From Paenibacillus arenosi (GTDB taxonomy: Bacteria; Bacillota; Bacilli; Paenibacillales; Paenibacillaceae): 64,000 nt of DNA. This document shows, in pieces, positions 33,882 to 44,039 of this stretch (positions are counted from its first letter, which is position 1; each line of letters begins with the position of its first letter). Below the pieces are notes generated by a model. It made no database searches, was not told the origin of the DNA, and saw only the letters and a list, made by a program, of their open reading frames with translations. The stretch spans positions 248,001 to 312,000 of the forward strand of contig NZ_JACYTN010000002.1 in the NCBI RefSeq assembly GCF_014841135.1, in the 5' to 3' direction. Position numbers and translations under genes: made by a program.

Positions 33882-35867
33882 CTATTCTTCGAACTCCGTA
33901 AAGTCCACGTTCTCTACAATCCAACGCTTTCGCGGCTCGACTTTATCACCCATAAGTGTCGATACTCGACGCTCCGCTTTAGCAGCATCTTCAATCTGTA
34001 CTTGTAACAACGTTCGTGTCTCCGGGTCCATTGTCGTTTCCCACAGCTGATCCGGATTCATCTCACCGAGTCCTTTATAACGCTGAATTTCAGCTTGCGA
34101 ACCTAACTGTTTTAAGTAATTGTTCAATTGTTCCTCTGTCCATGCGTATCTGACGGAAGTATGCTTCCCTTTTTTGTGAGTTATCTTGAACAACGGCGGT
34201 TGAGCGATGTAAACTCGTCCCGCGTCAATTAGCGGCTTCATATAGCGATAGAAGAATGTTAGCAGCAATACTTGGATATGTGCTCCATCCGTATCGGCAT
34301 CGGTCATAATAATGATTTTGGAATAGTTGCATTCGTCCAGTTCAAACTCTGAACCAACGCCTGCTCCAATTGCGTGAATAATCGTTCGGTACTCGTCATT
34401 TTTCAGAATATCTGCAAGCTTAGACTTCTCTGGGTTCATCGGTTTACCCTTAAGCGGCAAGATTGCTTGTGTCTTAGAATCACGCCCTTGCTTCGCAGAT
34501 CCACCTGCTGAATCACCCTCGACGATAAACAGCTCAGTACGAGTAGCATCTTTGGATTGTGCTGGTGTCAGCTTGCCACCCAAGTTCGTACTCTCGCTGC
34601 GTTTCCTACCCGAACGTACTTCTTCTCTCGCTTTGCGCGCAGCTTCTCTAGCCTTAGAAGCTTGAACGGCTTTCTTAACTAACGATTGCGCAACTTGAGG
34701 ATTCTCTTCCAAGAAGATTTGCATTTGCTCCGTTACGACCGCATCAACGACGCCACGTGCAGAAGCACTACCTAGCTGGTCTTTTGTCTGCCCGACAAAT
34801 TCCACATCGGACATTTTTACACTAACGACCGTCATCATGCCTTCGCGCAGGTCATTACCTTCAAGATTTTTATCTTTTTCCTTCAACAAGCTATTTTTAC
34901 GAGCATATTCATTCATTACTCGCGTATATGCTGTTTTGAAGCCGGTTTCGTGCGTACCGCCGCCTCTTGTTGAAATGGAGTTAACGAATGATGCGATCGT
35001 TTCCGTATATCCATCATTGTATTGCATCGCGATTTCAACTTCGATCTCATCTCTTTCACCTGTGAAGTGAATTACTTCATGAAGAACGCTCTTGTTCTCA
35101 TTTAAATACTGTACGAATTCACTTGCACCACCCGCATAACGGAACTGCTCTTGCTTGCCAGAACGTTCATCCTTCACATTGACTTCCAAGCCAGAATTCA
35201 AGAACGCTATTTCCTGCAAACGCTCGCTCAATGTATCAAAATTCAGGTGAATGTTACCATGGAACACTTTCGTATCAGGCTTAAATGTTACTTTTGTACC
35301 TGTACGATTCGTATTTCCGCCGACTTCCAAGCCAGTAACAGGCTCACCTACGTGTTCCATTCCAGCGGCATCCGTCCATGACTCAAAGCGTTGGCGATGA
35401 ATCTTGCCATCTCGATAAATTTCTACTTGCAACCATTCTGATAAAGCATTCGTTACCGAGGCACCAACCCCGTGCAAGCCCCCGGATTTCTTATATCCTG
35501 CTCCACCGAACTTACCACCCGCATGCAAAATCGTGAATACGACCTGTGGAGTCGGTACACCTGTCTTATGTATTCCCGTTGGAATACCACGTCCATTGTC
35601 TCGTACAGTTACGGAATTATCCGCGTGTATGGTGACATCTATAACAGAGCAGTATTTGGCAAGATGCTCATCGACGGCATTGTCCACGATTTCCCAAACA
35701 AGATGATGAAGACCCGAGGAGCTTGTACTTCCTATGTACATCCCCGGTCTCTTACGTACCGCTACAAGCCCTTCGAGCACTTGAATGTCGTCAGCGCCAT
35801 ATTCCATTATCGTGCCTGCACCTTGCTGCTCAGGCTTTCCGCCGAACATATCGACTTGGTCGACCAT
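33882..35867 (-). CDS. parE: DNA topoisomerase IV subunit B
   Basis: The 661-residue ATPase subunit. The GHKL fold shows EIVDNAVDE, DNGRGIPTGIH and GGLHGVGASVTNALS. The transducer region contains QTKDQLGS, and the TOPRIM domain has FIVEGDSAGGSAKQGRD and the DADTDGAHI metal site. The C-terminal part ends with QRYKGLGEMNPDQLWETTMDP. Starts at ATG 35867 after AAAGGGGGAG. It is the first gene of the parE-parC operon, downstream of a structured terminator-like element. Confidence 0.97.
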   Translation of the reverse strand: MVDQVDMFGGKPEQQGAGTIMEYGADDIQVLEGLVAVRKRPGMYIGSTSSSGLHHLVWEIVDNAVDEHLAKYCSVIDVTIHADNSVTVRDNGRGIPTGIHKTGVPTPQVVFTILHAGGKFGGAGYKKSGGLHGVGASVTNALSEWLQVEIYRDGKIHRQRFESWTDAAGMEHVGEPVTGLEVGGNTNRTGTKVTFKPDTKVFHGNIHLNFDTLSERLQEIAFLNSGLEVNVKDERSGKQEQFRYAGGASEFVQYLNENKSVLHEVIHFTGERDEIEVEIAMQYNDGYTETIASFVNSISTRGGGTHETGFKTAYTRVMNEYARKNSLLKEKDKNLEGNDLREGMMTVVSVKMSDVEFVGQTKDQLGSASARGVVDAVVTEQMQIFLEENPQVAQSLVKKAVQASKAREAARKAREEVRSGRKRSESTNLGGKLTPAQSKDATRTELFIVEGDSAGGSAKQGRDSKTQAILPLKGKPMNPEKSKLADILKNDEYRTIIHAIGAGVGSEFELDECNYSKIIIMTDADTDGAHIQVLLLTFFYRYMKPLIDAGRVYIAQPPLFKITHKKGKHTSVRYAWTEEQLNNYLKQLGSQAEIQRYKGLGEMNPDQLWETTMDPETRTLLQVQIEDAAKAERRVSTLMGDKVEPRKRWIVENVDFTEFEE

Positions 35868-35926
35868 TCATGCTCCCCCTTTGATTAAACTATTGATGAT
35901 TATCGAATTTCCGAAATCAAAAGAAA

Positions 35927-35994
35927 ATCTGTCGCACCCTGACGTCTGGAACAACGCCTCCAGCCTTTCGGCAACCGTCAGGATGCAAACAGAT
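35927..35994 (-). terminator. Branched terminator-like RNA structure
   Basis: A 68-base element between the ABC exporter operon and parE. Outer arms ATCTGT and CCTGACG pair with their complements through 18-19 bases with a small mismatch. Inside are two hairpins, CTGGA/TCCAG and GCC-GAAA-GGC (a GNRA loop on the minus strand). On the minus strand it is followed by TTTTCTTTTG. It is best read as the terminator of the upstream operon but is more elaborate than usual. Confidence 0.6.
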
Positions 35995-36014
35995 GTTTCG
36001 CTTTCTTAACTATT

Positions 36015-36995
36015 TTAATTCATCATGTCCTGTTTCGTAAAGACACTGAAAGCAATAAACAGTGCACAAATTGCCCATATGCTTAGTACAGCCAATGAAA
36101 ATGGGAGTGTCATGCCATCTACTGGCGTTGGAGTTCCTGCCAAATAATCCGTTAATTTCAAATTAATCATAAACAAATATTTTGCAGTTGGCCACGATGA
36201 TGCCATGTTATACAAAATGGTACCCGCAATTAGCGTCGCCATTAATGTTACAATGCTGGCCGCCGTACTCCGAACAAGTACAGAGATCATAAATCCAAGT
36301 GCAGCTACGACAATACTAGCAAACCAGATTAGACCACACTGCATGAGGACATACAGCCATGCTGGCACGATATGAACATCATTGTAATTCACGCTCGTAC
36401 CCGATATATCAAATCCCGTAAATAACGGAATCGTCCAACCTCCATACCCAAATACAGCACCTGAAATGACATAAGATAGCAGCGCTGTCACAAATACAAT
36501 GACGCCTGTGAACATCATAAGTACAAGCCATTTACTCATTAATACTTTCCATCTTCTCACAGGTCTTGTAAGCAGCATCTTAATCGTGCCTGTAGAGCGT
36601 TCAGAAGACACAATATCACTGGCGATTGCCATGACTAGCAGTGGTATAAATAGATTTACCGAGTTGTCCATAAATGTACGTGTAAACGTTACACCATTGG
36701 GCTCTTTCGGATTGACATCATGATCAAGATAATATTGAAGCTGCTGCAAAATAATTTTTCTAAACTTCTTCCATTCCTCAGGTATTCGGTCACTGCCTAG
36801 CGAATTCTGCAAATCTGTAATTTGCTGCGTGAGTTCTCTACGCCAGTCCTGATCAAATTTCTCAAGACTATTTTGAGCCACTTTCATTTGCGCGTATGTA
36901 AACACAGGTATGAGAATAACTAAGATAAGAAGTACGACATAGAACCGTCGTTTCTTCAATACTTTTATCGTTTCATTTTGAATAAGCGCCAACAT
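36015..36995 (-). CDS. ABC-2 type transporter permease
   Basis: A 326-residue permease of the ABC-2 (BcrB/NatB-like) class. A first membrane segment (residues 17-35) is followed by an outer loop of about 100 residues rich in Gln and charged residues. Five membrane segments fill the rest (IPLLVMAIASDIVSSE region, LMMFTGVIVFVTALL, then others). SERSTGTIKMLLTRPVRRWKVLMSK is the coupling region typical of this class. It starts one base after the ATPase stop. Substrate unknown; such pairs export antibiotics, lipids or ions. Confidence 0.9.
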   Translation of the reverse strand: MLALIQNETIKVLKKRRFYVVLLILVILIPVFTYAQMKVAQNSLEKFDQDWRRELTQQITDLQNSLGSDRIPEEWKKFRKIILQQLQYYLDHDVNPKEPNGVTFTRTFMDNSVNLFIPLLVMAIASDIVSSERSTGTIKMLLTRPVRRWKVLMSKWLVLMMFTGVIVFVTALLSYVISGAVFGYGGWTIPLFTGFDISGTSVNYNDVHIVPAWLYVLMQCGLIWFASIVVAALGFMISVLVRSTAASIVTLMATLIAGTILYNMASSWPTAKYLFMINLKLTDYLAGTPTPVDGMTLPFSLAVLSIWAICALFIAFSVFTKQDMMN

Positions 36996-36996
36996 A

Positions 36997-37962
36997 CTAT
37001 TCGATGTGCCCCCCTTCTGTCATTTCTAAGAAGAGTTGTTCTAACGTAGGCATTACACGCTGAATTCCATTCACTTGTACACCTTGCTCGAGCAGCAGTC
37101 GATTCAAGTCAGCAATGTGATCAGGGTGAGTATCCGTCAATACTCGACTATCTGGTAAACCTATCAAAATAGACTCATCGATGATTGCATCCGTTTCATT
37201 TACGATCCGAGTTAATCCACTTTGCTTCAAAATCTTTGCAGCCTGCTCTACATCCGATACGAACCATATCACATATTGATTTCTTCCGAGTAGAAGCTGA
37301 TTCACATCATCAACTGCCAGCACTTTTCCATTGCTAATAATGGCAACACGGTCACACATTAACTGAATTTCGCTCAGCAAGTGACTAGATACAAATACAG
37401 CCATCCCACTTTCGGCCAACACACGGATAAATTGGCGCAGCTCCTTTATACCTAAAGGATCCAATCCATTTGTTGGCTCATCTAGAATAAGCAGCTTCGG
37501 CCGAACGAGCAACGCTTGAGCAATACCGAGTCGCTGTCGCATACCTAGAGAATAGGTCCCTACTTTGTCGTGGATGCGTTTGGACATCCCAACGATAGCG
37601 ACTACTTCCTCAATCCGCTTCTCATCTACATCCGGCACCATCCTTGCAAACTGCTCTAAATTTTCCCAACCCGTTAAAAAGTTATACATTTCAGGGTTTT
37701 CAACGATGGCACCGACGAAACGAAGCGCTTTCTCTGGTTCTTTATTCACATCATAGCCACATACTTGTATTCTACCTTCTGTCGGCTTAATGAGGTCCAC
37801 TAACATTCGTATCGTTGTTGTCTTCCCTGCACCGTTGGGGCCGAGAAAGCCAAATATTTCACCTTCATGAACGTCAAACGACACATTATGTATAATCCAC
37901 TTCTTGCCCACACGCTTCTTCACTTGCTGTACGGACAAGACAGGAATGGACTTTTCAGTCAT
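36997..37962 (-). CDS. ABC exporter ATP-binding protein, BcrA/NatA type
   Basis: A 321-residue ATPase. It has Walker A GPNGAGKTT near residue 40, signature YSLGMRQR, Walker B LLILDEPTNGLD and H-loop SSHLLSE. A C-terminal extension of about 90 residues is typical of bacitracin-resistance-like exporters. The start follows a GGAGG-type site 66 bases after the GDSL hydrolase stop. It forms an exporter with the downstream permease. Confidence 0.93.
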   Translation of the reverse strand: MTEKSIPVLSVQQVKKRVGKKWIIHNVSFDVHEGEIFGFLGPNGAGKTTTIRMLVDLIKPTEGRIQVCGYDVNKEPEKALRFVGAIVENPEMYNFLTGWENLEQFARMVPDVDEKRIEEVVAIVGMSKRIHDKVGTYSLGMRQRLGIAQALLVRPKLLILDEPTNGLDPLGIKELRQFIRVLAESGMAVFVSSHLLSEIQLMCDRVAIISNGKVLAVDDVNQLLLGRNQYVIWFVSDVEQAAKILKQSGLTRIVNETDAIIDESILIGLPDSRVLTDTHPDHIADLNRLLLEQGVQVNGIQRVMPTLEQLFLEMTEGGHIE

Positions 37963-38028
37963 ATGACCGCCTCCTGTTTATCTAACTGTAACGAGTCATT
38001 ACACGCTAACTGACTGCTTTCTCATTTC

Positions 38029-38841
38029 TTATTTGATACTTTGCACCACTCGTGTAGCAATCGCCTCGTACCCTATTCCATTCGGATGAAAATGATCAGA
38101 GGATAAATATTTTCCTATGTTACGCTCAAATAAATCTTGTGTCGGAATCATAATCATATTCGCATCTTTATTTATCGTATTAAACATCGTATCATTCCAT
38201 TGCTGCACAACTTCATTACCATCTTGATGCATTTCTTTCAAATCAGAAAATGGATTGTACAATCCTACATATACGATAAGCGCAGACTCATTCCATTCTC
38301 TAATCTGGTTCAGCACCTGAATCGCATCATTCGTCCCCTTCTCTACTTTCGCCTTGAGAGATTCTGCGTTCAATGGGTTGTTGCTCATCTGATCATCGCG
38401 TGCGCTTTGAAATAAATCATTGCCGCCTATCGTTAGAAAAATAACGTTCGCTTGCTTCAATGTATTGCCGACAGATTGCTGTTTCAAACGTTCAACGAGC
38501 TGATCCGCACGCTGTCCATTAATAGCTAAATTATTTACGAGTTTAACAGGTTTCGTTTGCTCCTTAGATAGCTGGGCAACAGCACGTCGAACATAACCTT
38601 GACCTGTCTCATCCCCTGTTCCACGAGTCAATGAATCGCCTAAGGAGACAATGTTTATTTCTTGCTCTGAACGCTCTGGTTCAACAAGTGGTGCTTGAGA
38701 CTCAGGTTTCTCTGTAAATGGTATGGAAGCAGGAGCTATAATATCTGCAACAGCCAAACCAAATCCTAAGACAAACAACAACGTCGTCGCTACTCCCCCC
38801 GCCATAATAATCGACCACAGCCGAGATTGTTTACGCTTCAA
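38029..38841 (-). CDS. Membrane-anchored or secreted SGNH/GDSL hydrolase (YpmR-like)
   Basis: A 270-residue esterase-like protein with an N-terminal membrane anchor (residues 11-36). It carries all SGNH blocks: GDSLTRG (nucleophile Ser), NLAINGQR, GGND, and SSDHFHPN with the catalytic Asp-His. It should hydrolyse acyl esters at the outer membrane face or cell wall; the substrate is unknown. It is the first gene of a three-gene minus-strand operon with the ABC-2 exporter. Confidence 0.9.
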   Translation of the reverse strand: MKRKQSRLWSIIMAGGVATTLLFVLGFGLAVADIIAPASIPFTEKPESQAPLVEPERSEQEINIVSLGDSLTRGTGDETGQGYVRRAVAQLSKEQTKPVKLVNNLAINGQRADQLVERLKQQSVGNTLKQANVIFLTIGGNDLFQSARDDQMSNNPLNAESLKAKVEKGTNDAIQVLNQIREWNESALIVYVGLYNPFSDLKEMHQDGNEVVQQWNDTMFNTINKDANMIMIPTQDLFERNIGKYLSSDHFHPNGIGYEAIATRVVQSIK

Positions 38842-39283
38842 AGATACCCCTCGTTTCTTTGTTCAAATATAACCCTCTGTGCAAGCACGCAAACACATGA
38901 GATGGAATCCTCACATGAGCACAACGCTCCATATCGATATTTTTCCAATCAATATCTTTACATTACCTATTTCCTTGAAACAATGCAAACATAACCAGTT
39001 CATTCCAATTGACAAAAAACTTGCTAATTCTGCATTTTTCGCCTCACTTCCTAAACGAAAATCAGGACTTTTTTCTATATAATTAGGAATATAATCCATG
39101 TACACTGGTCAATTCTCACATTAAAATAGGAAGTATTACCTCATAGACAAGCACACCTTAGAATCGTACTCATGAGATGCAGTTCACTTCATCCTCGAAA
39201 GGAGGTTCTGCGCTTTCCTTCATGCCTCACTGTTTTAACTCAATCATCGTATTATAACCCCATTTATTGAAGGAGGATTTTAT
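38842..39283. other. 442-bp intergenic region between the divergent GDSL and subtilisin genes
   Basis: It must hold both promoters. A TATAAT at 39078-39083 reads toward the subtilisin but lacks a good -35 and would leave a 200-base leader. A TTGACA at 39009 lacks a matching -10. An AAAGGAGG at about 39198-39205 precedes a possible 11-codon frame (39222-39257) at too long a distance. No repeats or known RNA motif were recognised. Confidence 0.5.
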
Positions 39284-42200
39284 TTGAGTACAACTTCCTA
39301 CCGCAAAACGTTAGCTACATTTATGAGCCTAACGCTAACTGCAAGCCTATTGTTTCCAACTTTTGCAGCAGCTGAGCAAGCAGGGCAACCTTCCAAGTTG
39401 TCAGAGATTGAACAAATTAAAAACTTAAAAGTAACATCCAAGCTACCACAGGATATCAAGTTACAATTATCCAAATTAGAACCCCAAAATTATTTGCCTC
39501 AGGCTTATTCAGAAGGTAACAAACCCATCACTGTTATCGTAGAACTTCAAACAGAGCCTGTGAAAGTTCAACAGACTCAGCAACACCCTGGCATTTTATC
39601 GAATGGTGAGGACACCGTTCAACAATTGCAAGTTGAACAAGCACAATTTAAATACGCGCTTCAATCCGAGTTAAACGGTAAAATTAATCAACAATTCTCT
39701 CAAGTTTTCAATGGCTTTGCAATCGAGATCAAGGGACAGCAAGTAGATGACCTACTTAAACTCCCAGGTGTAAAAGCAATTTATCCAAATCAGACTTTCT
39801 ATTCGTTGCCATTCCAAGATGATGCAAATGTGAATCCATTTATGGATGAATCGACGAAGCATATTGGCGCTCCTCTGCTTTGGAAAGCTGATGTGACAGG
39901 CAAAAACATTAAGGTCGGTGTACTTGATACAGGTGTTGATTATAATCACCCAAGCTTAAAGGATGCCTATAAAGGCGGATATGACACTATCGACAACGAT
40001 AACGATCCATATGAAACTAAGCCTAATCCAGCAAAACCACCTAGAAACGGTAGAAACGTAGAAACCTCTCATGGTACTCATGTCGCTGGAACCATTTTAG
40101 GGCGAGGCAACCCCGAAATCCCTAACTATGATAAAGGTTGGGTACGAGGAGTTGCACCTGGTGCCGATCTTTATGCTTACCGTGTACTTGGTGAGTATGG
40201 TAGTGGTACAACCGCTTCTGTTATTGCCGGGATTGAAAAAGCAGTTGAACAAGGTATGGACGTTCTGAATCTATCTTTAGGCTCACCTACTAACTTTGAA
40301 TATACAGCAGATTCCGTAGCTGCTAACAATGCTGCTATTGTAGGAGTCCCTGTCGTTATTTCGAACGGTAATTCAGGCCCTAACGGTTATACCGTTGGTA
40401 GTCCAGGTGCTGCGCATCAAGCAATTTCTGTCGGCGCATCTACACCACCACTAAAAGCTGCTAATTTCCACGGTGTTGGTACAACCGCTATTCACGGTAA
40501 TATTGCTACATATGAGAAATTCCTAAAAGACAATCAAGAGTTGGAGGTCGTTTTCGCGGGACTTGGTAAAACTTCTGATTTTACAAGTAAAGATGTTAAA
40601 GGAAAACTGGTTCTTATCTCCCGCGGAGAGATTACATTTGCTGAAAAAGCGCTTAATGCTACAGCTGCAGGTGCTGCTGCCGTTCTTATTCATAACAATG
40701 CTGACGGAGAGCTAAGCCCATCTGTACCTGATCCTAAAGCCGTGCCTACATTCGGTATTACGAAGAAAGATGGAGAGGCGATTAAAGCGAAGCTCGCTGC
40801 TGGAACAACAAAGCTAACCTACCAAACGATTACCGAACAAGATCTAGTAGCTGGCTTTAGTTCTCGCGGCCCTGCTTTGCCGGGATATGCAATTAAACCT
40901 GATATTCTCGCACCTGGTGTAGCGATTCGTTCCTCTGTCCCAGCCTTTGACGGAAAATACGAAAAAGCTTATGAAGATAACAATGGCACAAGTATGGCCG
41001 CTCCTCATATAGCTGGTGTCGTTGCCCTATTACAGGAAAAAGCCGAGAAGGAACAAAAAGAATTAAATCCAGATCTAATCAAGTCACTCATTACGAATAA
41101 TGCAGTTTCTGTTAAAACACGCGAAGGTCAAACCTATGATATTGCCTCTCAAGGCGCAGGTCGTGTGGACCTTCCTAGAATCCTAAAAGCAGAGGCCGTT
41201 GCTTCAGTAGGTTACATTACAGATGCAACAAAAGATTATGTACCTGATGATTATTCCACTGGTAGTGTTTCATTTGGACAAGTAAATGTCGGTGCAGCAT
41301 CTGAAAAGCAAGTTACACTTAAAGATATTGCCAACAAAAATCAAGTGTATGATGTTTCAGTAGAAACAATCAGCGGCTCCCCAGATGTTACCGTAACTGC
41401 GGATCAAGCACAGGTGAATCTTTCAGCTGGCGCTCAAGCTTCATTCAAACTTACGCTGAACGTGCCTGCTAAGGCTGCTAAAGGTGTATATGAAGGGGCT
41501 ATATTACTAAAAGAGACTACAAGCAATCATACTTTACGTCTTCCGTACAGCGCCTATGTTGGTGACGATTATGTTCTGCCATCCGTACCTACTGTCACTC
41601 CTTCTAAACTTTACTTCTCTCCAAATGGGGATGGCGTGCAAGATGTTATTGATGTTGAGTATGGGGTTGCTGAAAAAGTAAATCAACTAGCCATCAGTGT
41701 AGTGGATGCTGTTTATAACGAACAAGGTACGATTGTAGAATCAAATGGCAGTGTCAATAAAGGATATTATGAATTCAGCAAATGGAATGGAACAGTGAAG
41801 AAAGACAATGCATCCGTTTCGCTTAAAGATGGTTTCTATTATTTAGTTCCTAAAGTCGATTCTAAGCTTTTACTCAATGCTAGAAGTGAACTTATTGTAG
41901 ATAATACAGCTCCAGTCTATACATTAAATAAACCCGGAGTAGATCCAGCAAAACCTACTCATGGTACGATTAGTGGTACAATCGATAGCGATTTACTAAT
42001 CGACCTGCTACCTGCAACAGAACCACTTAAAAATATCATTGGTGTACAAGTAGCAGCAATAAATCCAGATGGTAGTGCGAGCTTTATTGCGGGTACAGTT
42101 TATGACAATGGTGATTTCACCATAGATGTGCCATTAAAGTATGGCACGAATGTACTGGGGTTATTTGTACATGATCTAGCTGGGAACGGACTCACTAACC

Positions 42201-43801
42201 CACAAATTATTCAATTCGATTATGCGCCTAACTCACCAGCAGTAGGAGCCGTTTCAACTGCTTCTGAAGTTAAGGTCGGAGATACGTTCCGTGTAGATGT
42301 AAAGGTTACAGCTACAGAGGCTGTTTATGCAGCTAACTTTAGCGTCTTGTACGATAAAAAGTTTGAGTTGGAACTTAGTAATATTCAACAAAGTGTAACG
42401 TTGGCTACCTATCAACAGCAACATAATCCTGGTGTACCTTTATCAATTCAATCAAACATTGTTGATTTTGGTCCTAATAAGAAGAGACTCGATTATGCAG
42501 TAAGCCTTTCTAATGGGGCTGCTAAAGGCGTCGATAATCTAGTCAGCCTAACGTTCAAAGCAAAAGAAGCAGGCACTTATTTATTCGATGTCCAAAACAT
42601 TAAGTTGTTAAGTTCAGCTAATAAAGTAGAGGCTGCTGTTCCTTTTGCACCTATCTTAGTAAAAGTAGTTAAGCCTACGCCTGTAAAACCAAACCCAGGT
42701 AACAACAACTCATTCAGCGGATATTTCCCTTCTGCTCCTGCAGGAACTAAGCTCAAAGCAGGAACGTTAACTGAGTCCACTAAAGACAGTAAGAAAAATG
42801 CTATCTTAGCGGTAGAAGACAGCGTAATTAAAGCTCAATTGGACAACAAAGATGTGAAGCAAGTTCAGCTCGATGTATCTGACGTAGACTTCACGAAGTA
42901 CGAACAAGTTGAGCTCCAGCTGTCCAGCTCTATTGTTAAAGCTTTGATTGACTCTAAGAAAACATTGCGTGTAAACGGTACTACCGTTGATATTCAAGCA
43001 TACAACGAAACACTCAGCGAATTAGCTGACAAAGATGGCATCAAGTTCATTATCTCTCAAAAGAATGCCCCATCCACGTCTGCTGTGGCAGGTGTTAAAC
43101 AAGCTGCACCAACATTGAAATTCGCAACAAACAAGCAAACATGGAAAGCTCCATTGCTAGTCGGTCTCAAAATCGATGCGGCAGTGGCAAAAGATCCGCG
43201 TAAAGTGGGCGTTTACGACGCTACGTACAGCGACAAACTAACTTACTTAAATGCTGGATTTAAGCCAGCAACAGGATATCTACATCTTAATGTAGATACA
43301 TCTGGCTCTATCTTCACATTAGGTTCTTATGAAAAATCTTTCTCTGATCTTGCTAAGCATTGGGCAAAAGACCGCATCGAAGTGCTTGCAGCTCACCATC
43401 TGATTGCAGGCAAAACGACGCCTAACACATTCAAGCCGAACGACAACGTAAATCAAGCTGAATGGCTGTCCTTGTTGGATCGTTTGCTTGGTTCAACACT
43501 GAAGTGGAACGATCGTGCGAAAGAAAAAGGTGCATTTACAAACCTTACACGTGAACAAGTTGCTGTATTGCTTGTTCAAGCTTTGAAAGTTGATCTCAAA
43601 TCAACGACGAAGAAGCTTACTTTCAAAGACAGCAACAAGATTAGTGCTGATGCCCAAGCTGCGATCGCTTATGCGGTTGAGCAAGGCTTTATCCGTGGCA
43701 CAGATAAAAATCTATTCAACCCTAAAGCACTCGTAACACGTGCTGAAGCTGCTGCTATTCTCCATCGTGTATTGGAGCATTTACAGCACCAGCATAAATA
43801 A
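39284..43801 (+). CDS. SLH-anchored subtilisin-like serine protease with PA and cohesin-like domains
   Basis: A 1505-residue surface protease. Signal peptide 1-30; I9-type propeptide about 80-172; S8 catalytic domain with Asp215 (DTGVDY), His263 (SHGTHVAG), oxyanion Asn361 and Ser570 (NGTSMAAPH). A PA insert lies at about 395-515. Fn3-like beta-domains (610-870), an unclassified beta-domain, and a cohesin-like domain at about 985-1130 follow. A Lys/Ser/Asn-rich linker and a further beta-domain lead to three SLH motifs from about 1350 that bind secondary cell-wall polymer. The start is TTG at 39284 after AAGGAGG. The next gene is a shorter paralogue. Confidence 0.95.
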   Translation: MSTTSYRKTLATFMSLTLTASLLFPTFAAAEQAGQPSKLSEIEQIKNLKVTSKLPQDIKLQLSKLEPQNYLPQAYSEGNKPITVIVELQTEPVKVQQTQQHPGILSNGEDTVQQLQVEQAQFKYALQSELNGKINQQFSQVFNGFAIEIKGQQVDDLLKLPGVKAIYPNQTFYSLPFQDDANVNPFMDESTKHIGAPLLWKADVTGKNIKVGVLDTGVDYNHPSLKDAYKGGYDTIDNDNDPYETKPNPAKPPRNGRNVETSHGTHVAGTILGRGNPEIPNYDKGWVRGVAPGADLYAYRVLGEYGSGTTASVIAGIEKAVEQGMDVLNLSLGSPTNFEYTADSVAANNAAIVGVPVVISNGNSGPNGYTVGSPGAAHQAISVGASTPPLKAANFHGVGTTAIHGNIATYEKFLKDNQELEVVFAGLGKTSDFTSKDVKGKLVLISRGEITFAEKALNATAAGAAAVLIHNNADGELSPSVPDPKAVPTFGITKKDGEAIKAKLAAGTTKLTYQTITEQDLVAGFSSRGPALPGYAIKPDILAPGVAIRSSVPAFDGKYEKAYEDNNGTSMAAPHIAGVVALLQEKAEKEQKELNPDLIKSLITNNAVSVKTREGQTYDIASQGAGRVDLPRILKAEAVASVGYITDATKDYVPDDYSTGSVSFGQVNVGAASEKQVTLKDIANKNQVYDVSVETISGSPDVTVTADQAQVNLSAGAQASFKLTLNVPAKAAKGVYEGAILLKETTSNHTLRLPYSAYVGDDYVLPSVPTVTPSKLYFSPNGDGVQDVIDVEYGVAEKVNQLAISVVDAVYNEQGTIVESNGSVNKGYYEFSKWNGTVKKDNASVSLKDGFYYLVPKVDSKLLLNARSELIVDNTAPVYTLNKPGVDPAKPTHGTISGTIDSDLLIDLLPATEPLKNIIGVQVAAINPDGSASFIAGTVYDNGDFTIDVPLKYGTNVLGLFVHDLAGNGLTNPQIIQFDYAPNSPAVGAVSTASEVKVGDTFRVDVKVTATEAVYAANFSVLYDKKFELELSNIQQSVTLATYQQQHNPGVPLSIQSNIVDFGPNKKRLDYAVSLSNGAAKGVDNLVSLTFKAKEAGTYLFDVQNIKLLSSANKVEAAVPFAPILVKVVKPTPVKPNPGNNNSFSGYFPSAPAGTKLKAGTLTESTKDSKKNAILAVEDSVIKAQLDNKDVKQVQLDVSDVDFTKYEQVELQLSSSIVKALIDSKKTLRVNGTTVDIQAYNETLSELADKDGIKFIISQKNAPSTSAVAGVKQAAPTLKFATNKQTWKAPLLVGLKIDAAVAKDPRKVGVYDATYSDKLTYLNAGFKPATGYLHLNVDTSGSIFTLGSYEKSFSDLAKHWAKDRIEVLAAHHLIAGKTTPNTFKPNDNVNQAEWLSLLDRLLGSTLKWNDRAKEKGAFTNLTREQVAVLLVQALKVDLKSTTKKLTFKDSNKISADAQAAIAYAVEQGFIRGTDKNLFNPKALVTRAEAAAILHRVLEHLQHQHK

Positions 43802-43823
43802 TCGTACACACAATCATTAAATG

Positions 43824-43872
43824 AGAGGCTATTCCAACCGTAGATTTCTACGAGGAATAGCCTCTTATTTTT
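43824..43872 (+). terminator. Terminator of the first subtilisin gene
   Basis: AGAGGCTATTCC and GGAATAGCCTCT form a perfect 12-base stem, followed by TATTTTTCC. Confidence 0.88.
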
Positions 43873-44039
43873 CCGCCTCTTCCCTCTTTATTTTTCTCGT
43901 AAAAATTATTGTTTCACGGTCTAATCATTGGGGTAATTTGTATTTGCCGCACTCCGATTGCATGCATTCCCTTTCATGCCCACTGAAAGCCTCGATCCTT
44001 AATAACTAATCTAGAACAAACAACTAGGAGGCCTAATTT

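Noticed and set aside
35927-35994. Known metabolite riboswitch (SAM, glycine, THF, c-di-GMP classes considered)
   Set aside because: The conserved core sequences of these classes are absent; only the branched shape and a GNRA loop are shared.
39222-39257. 11-codon leader peptide before the first subtilisin
   Set aside because: The AGGAGG is about 16 bases from its ATG, too far for efficient initiation, and no attenuator stem was seen.
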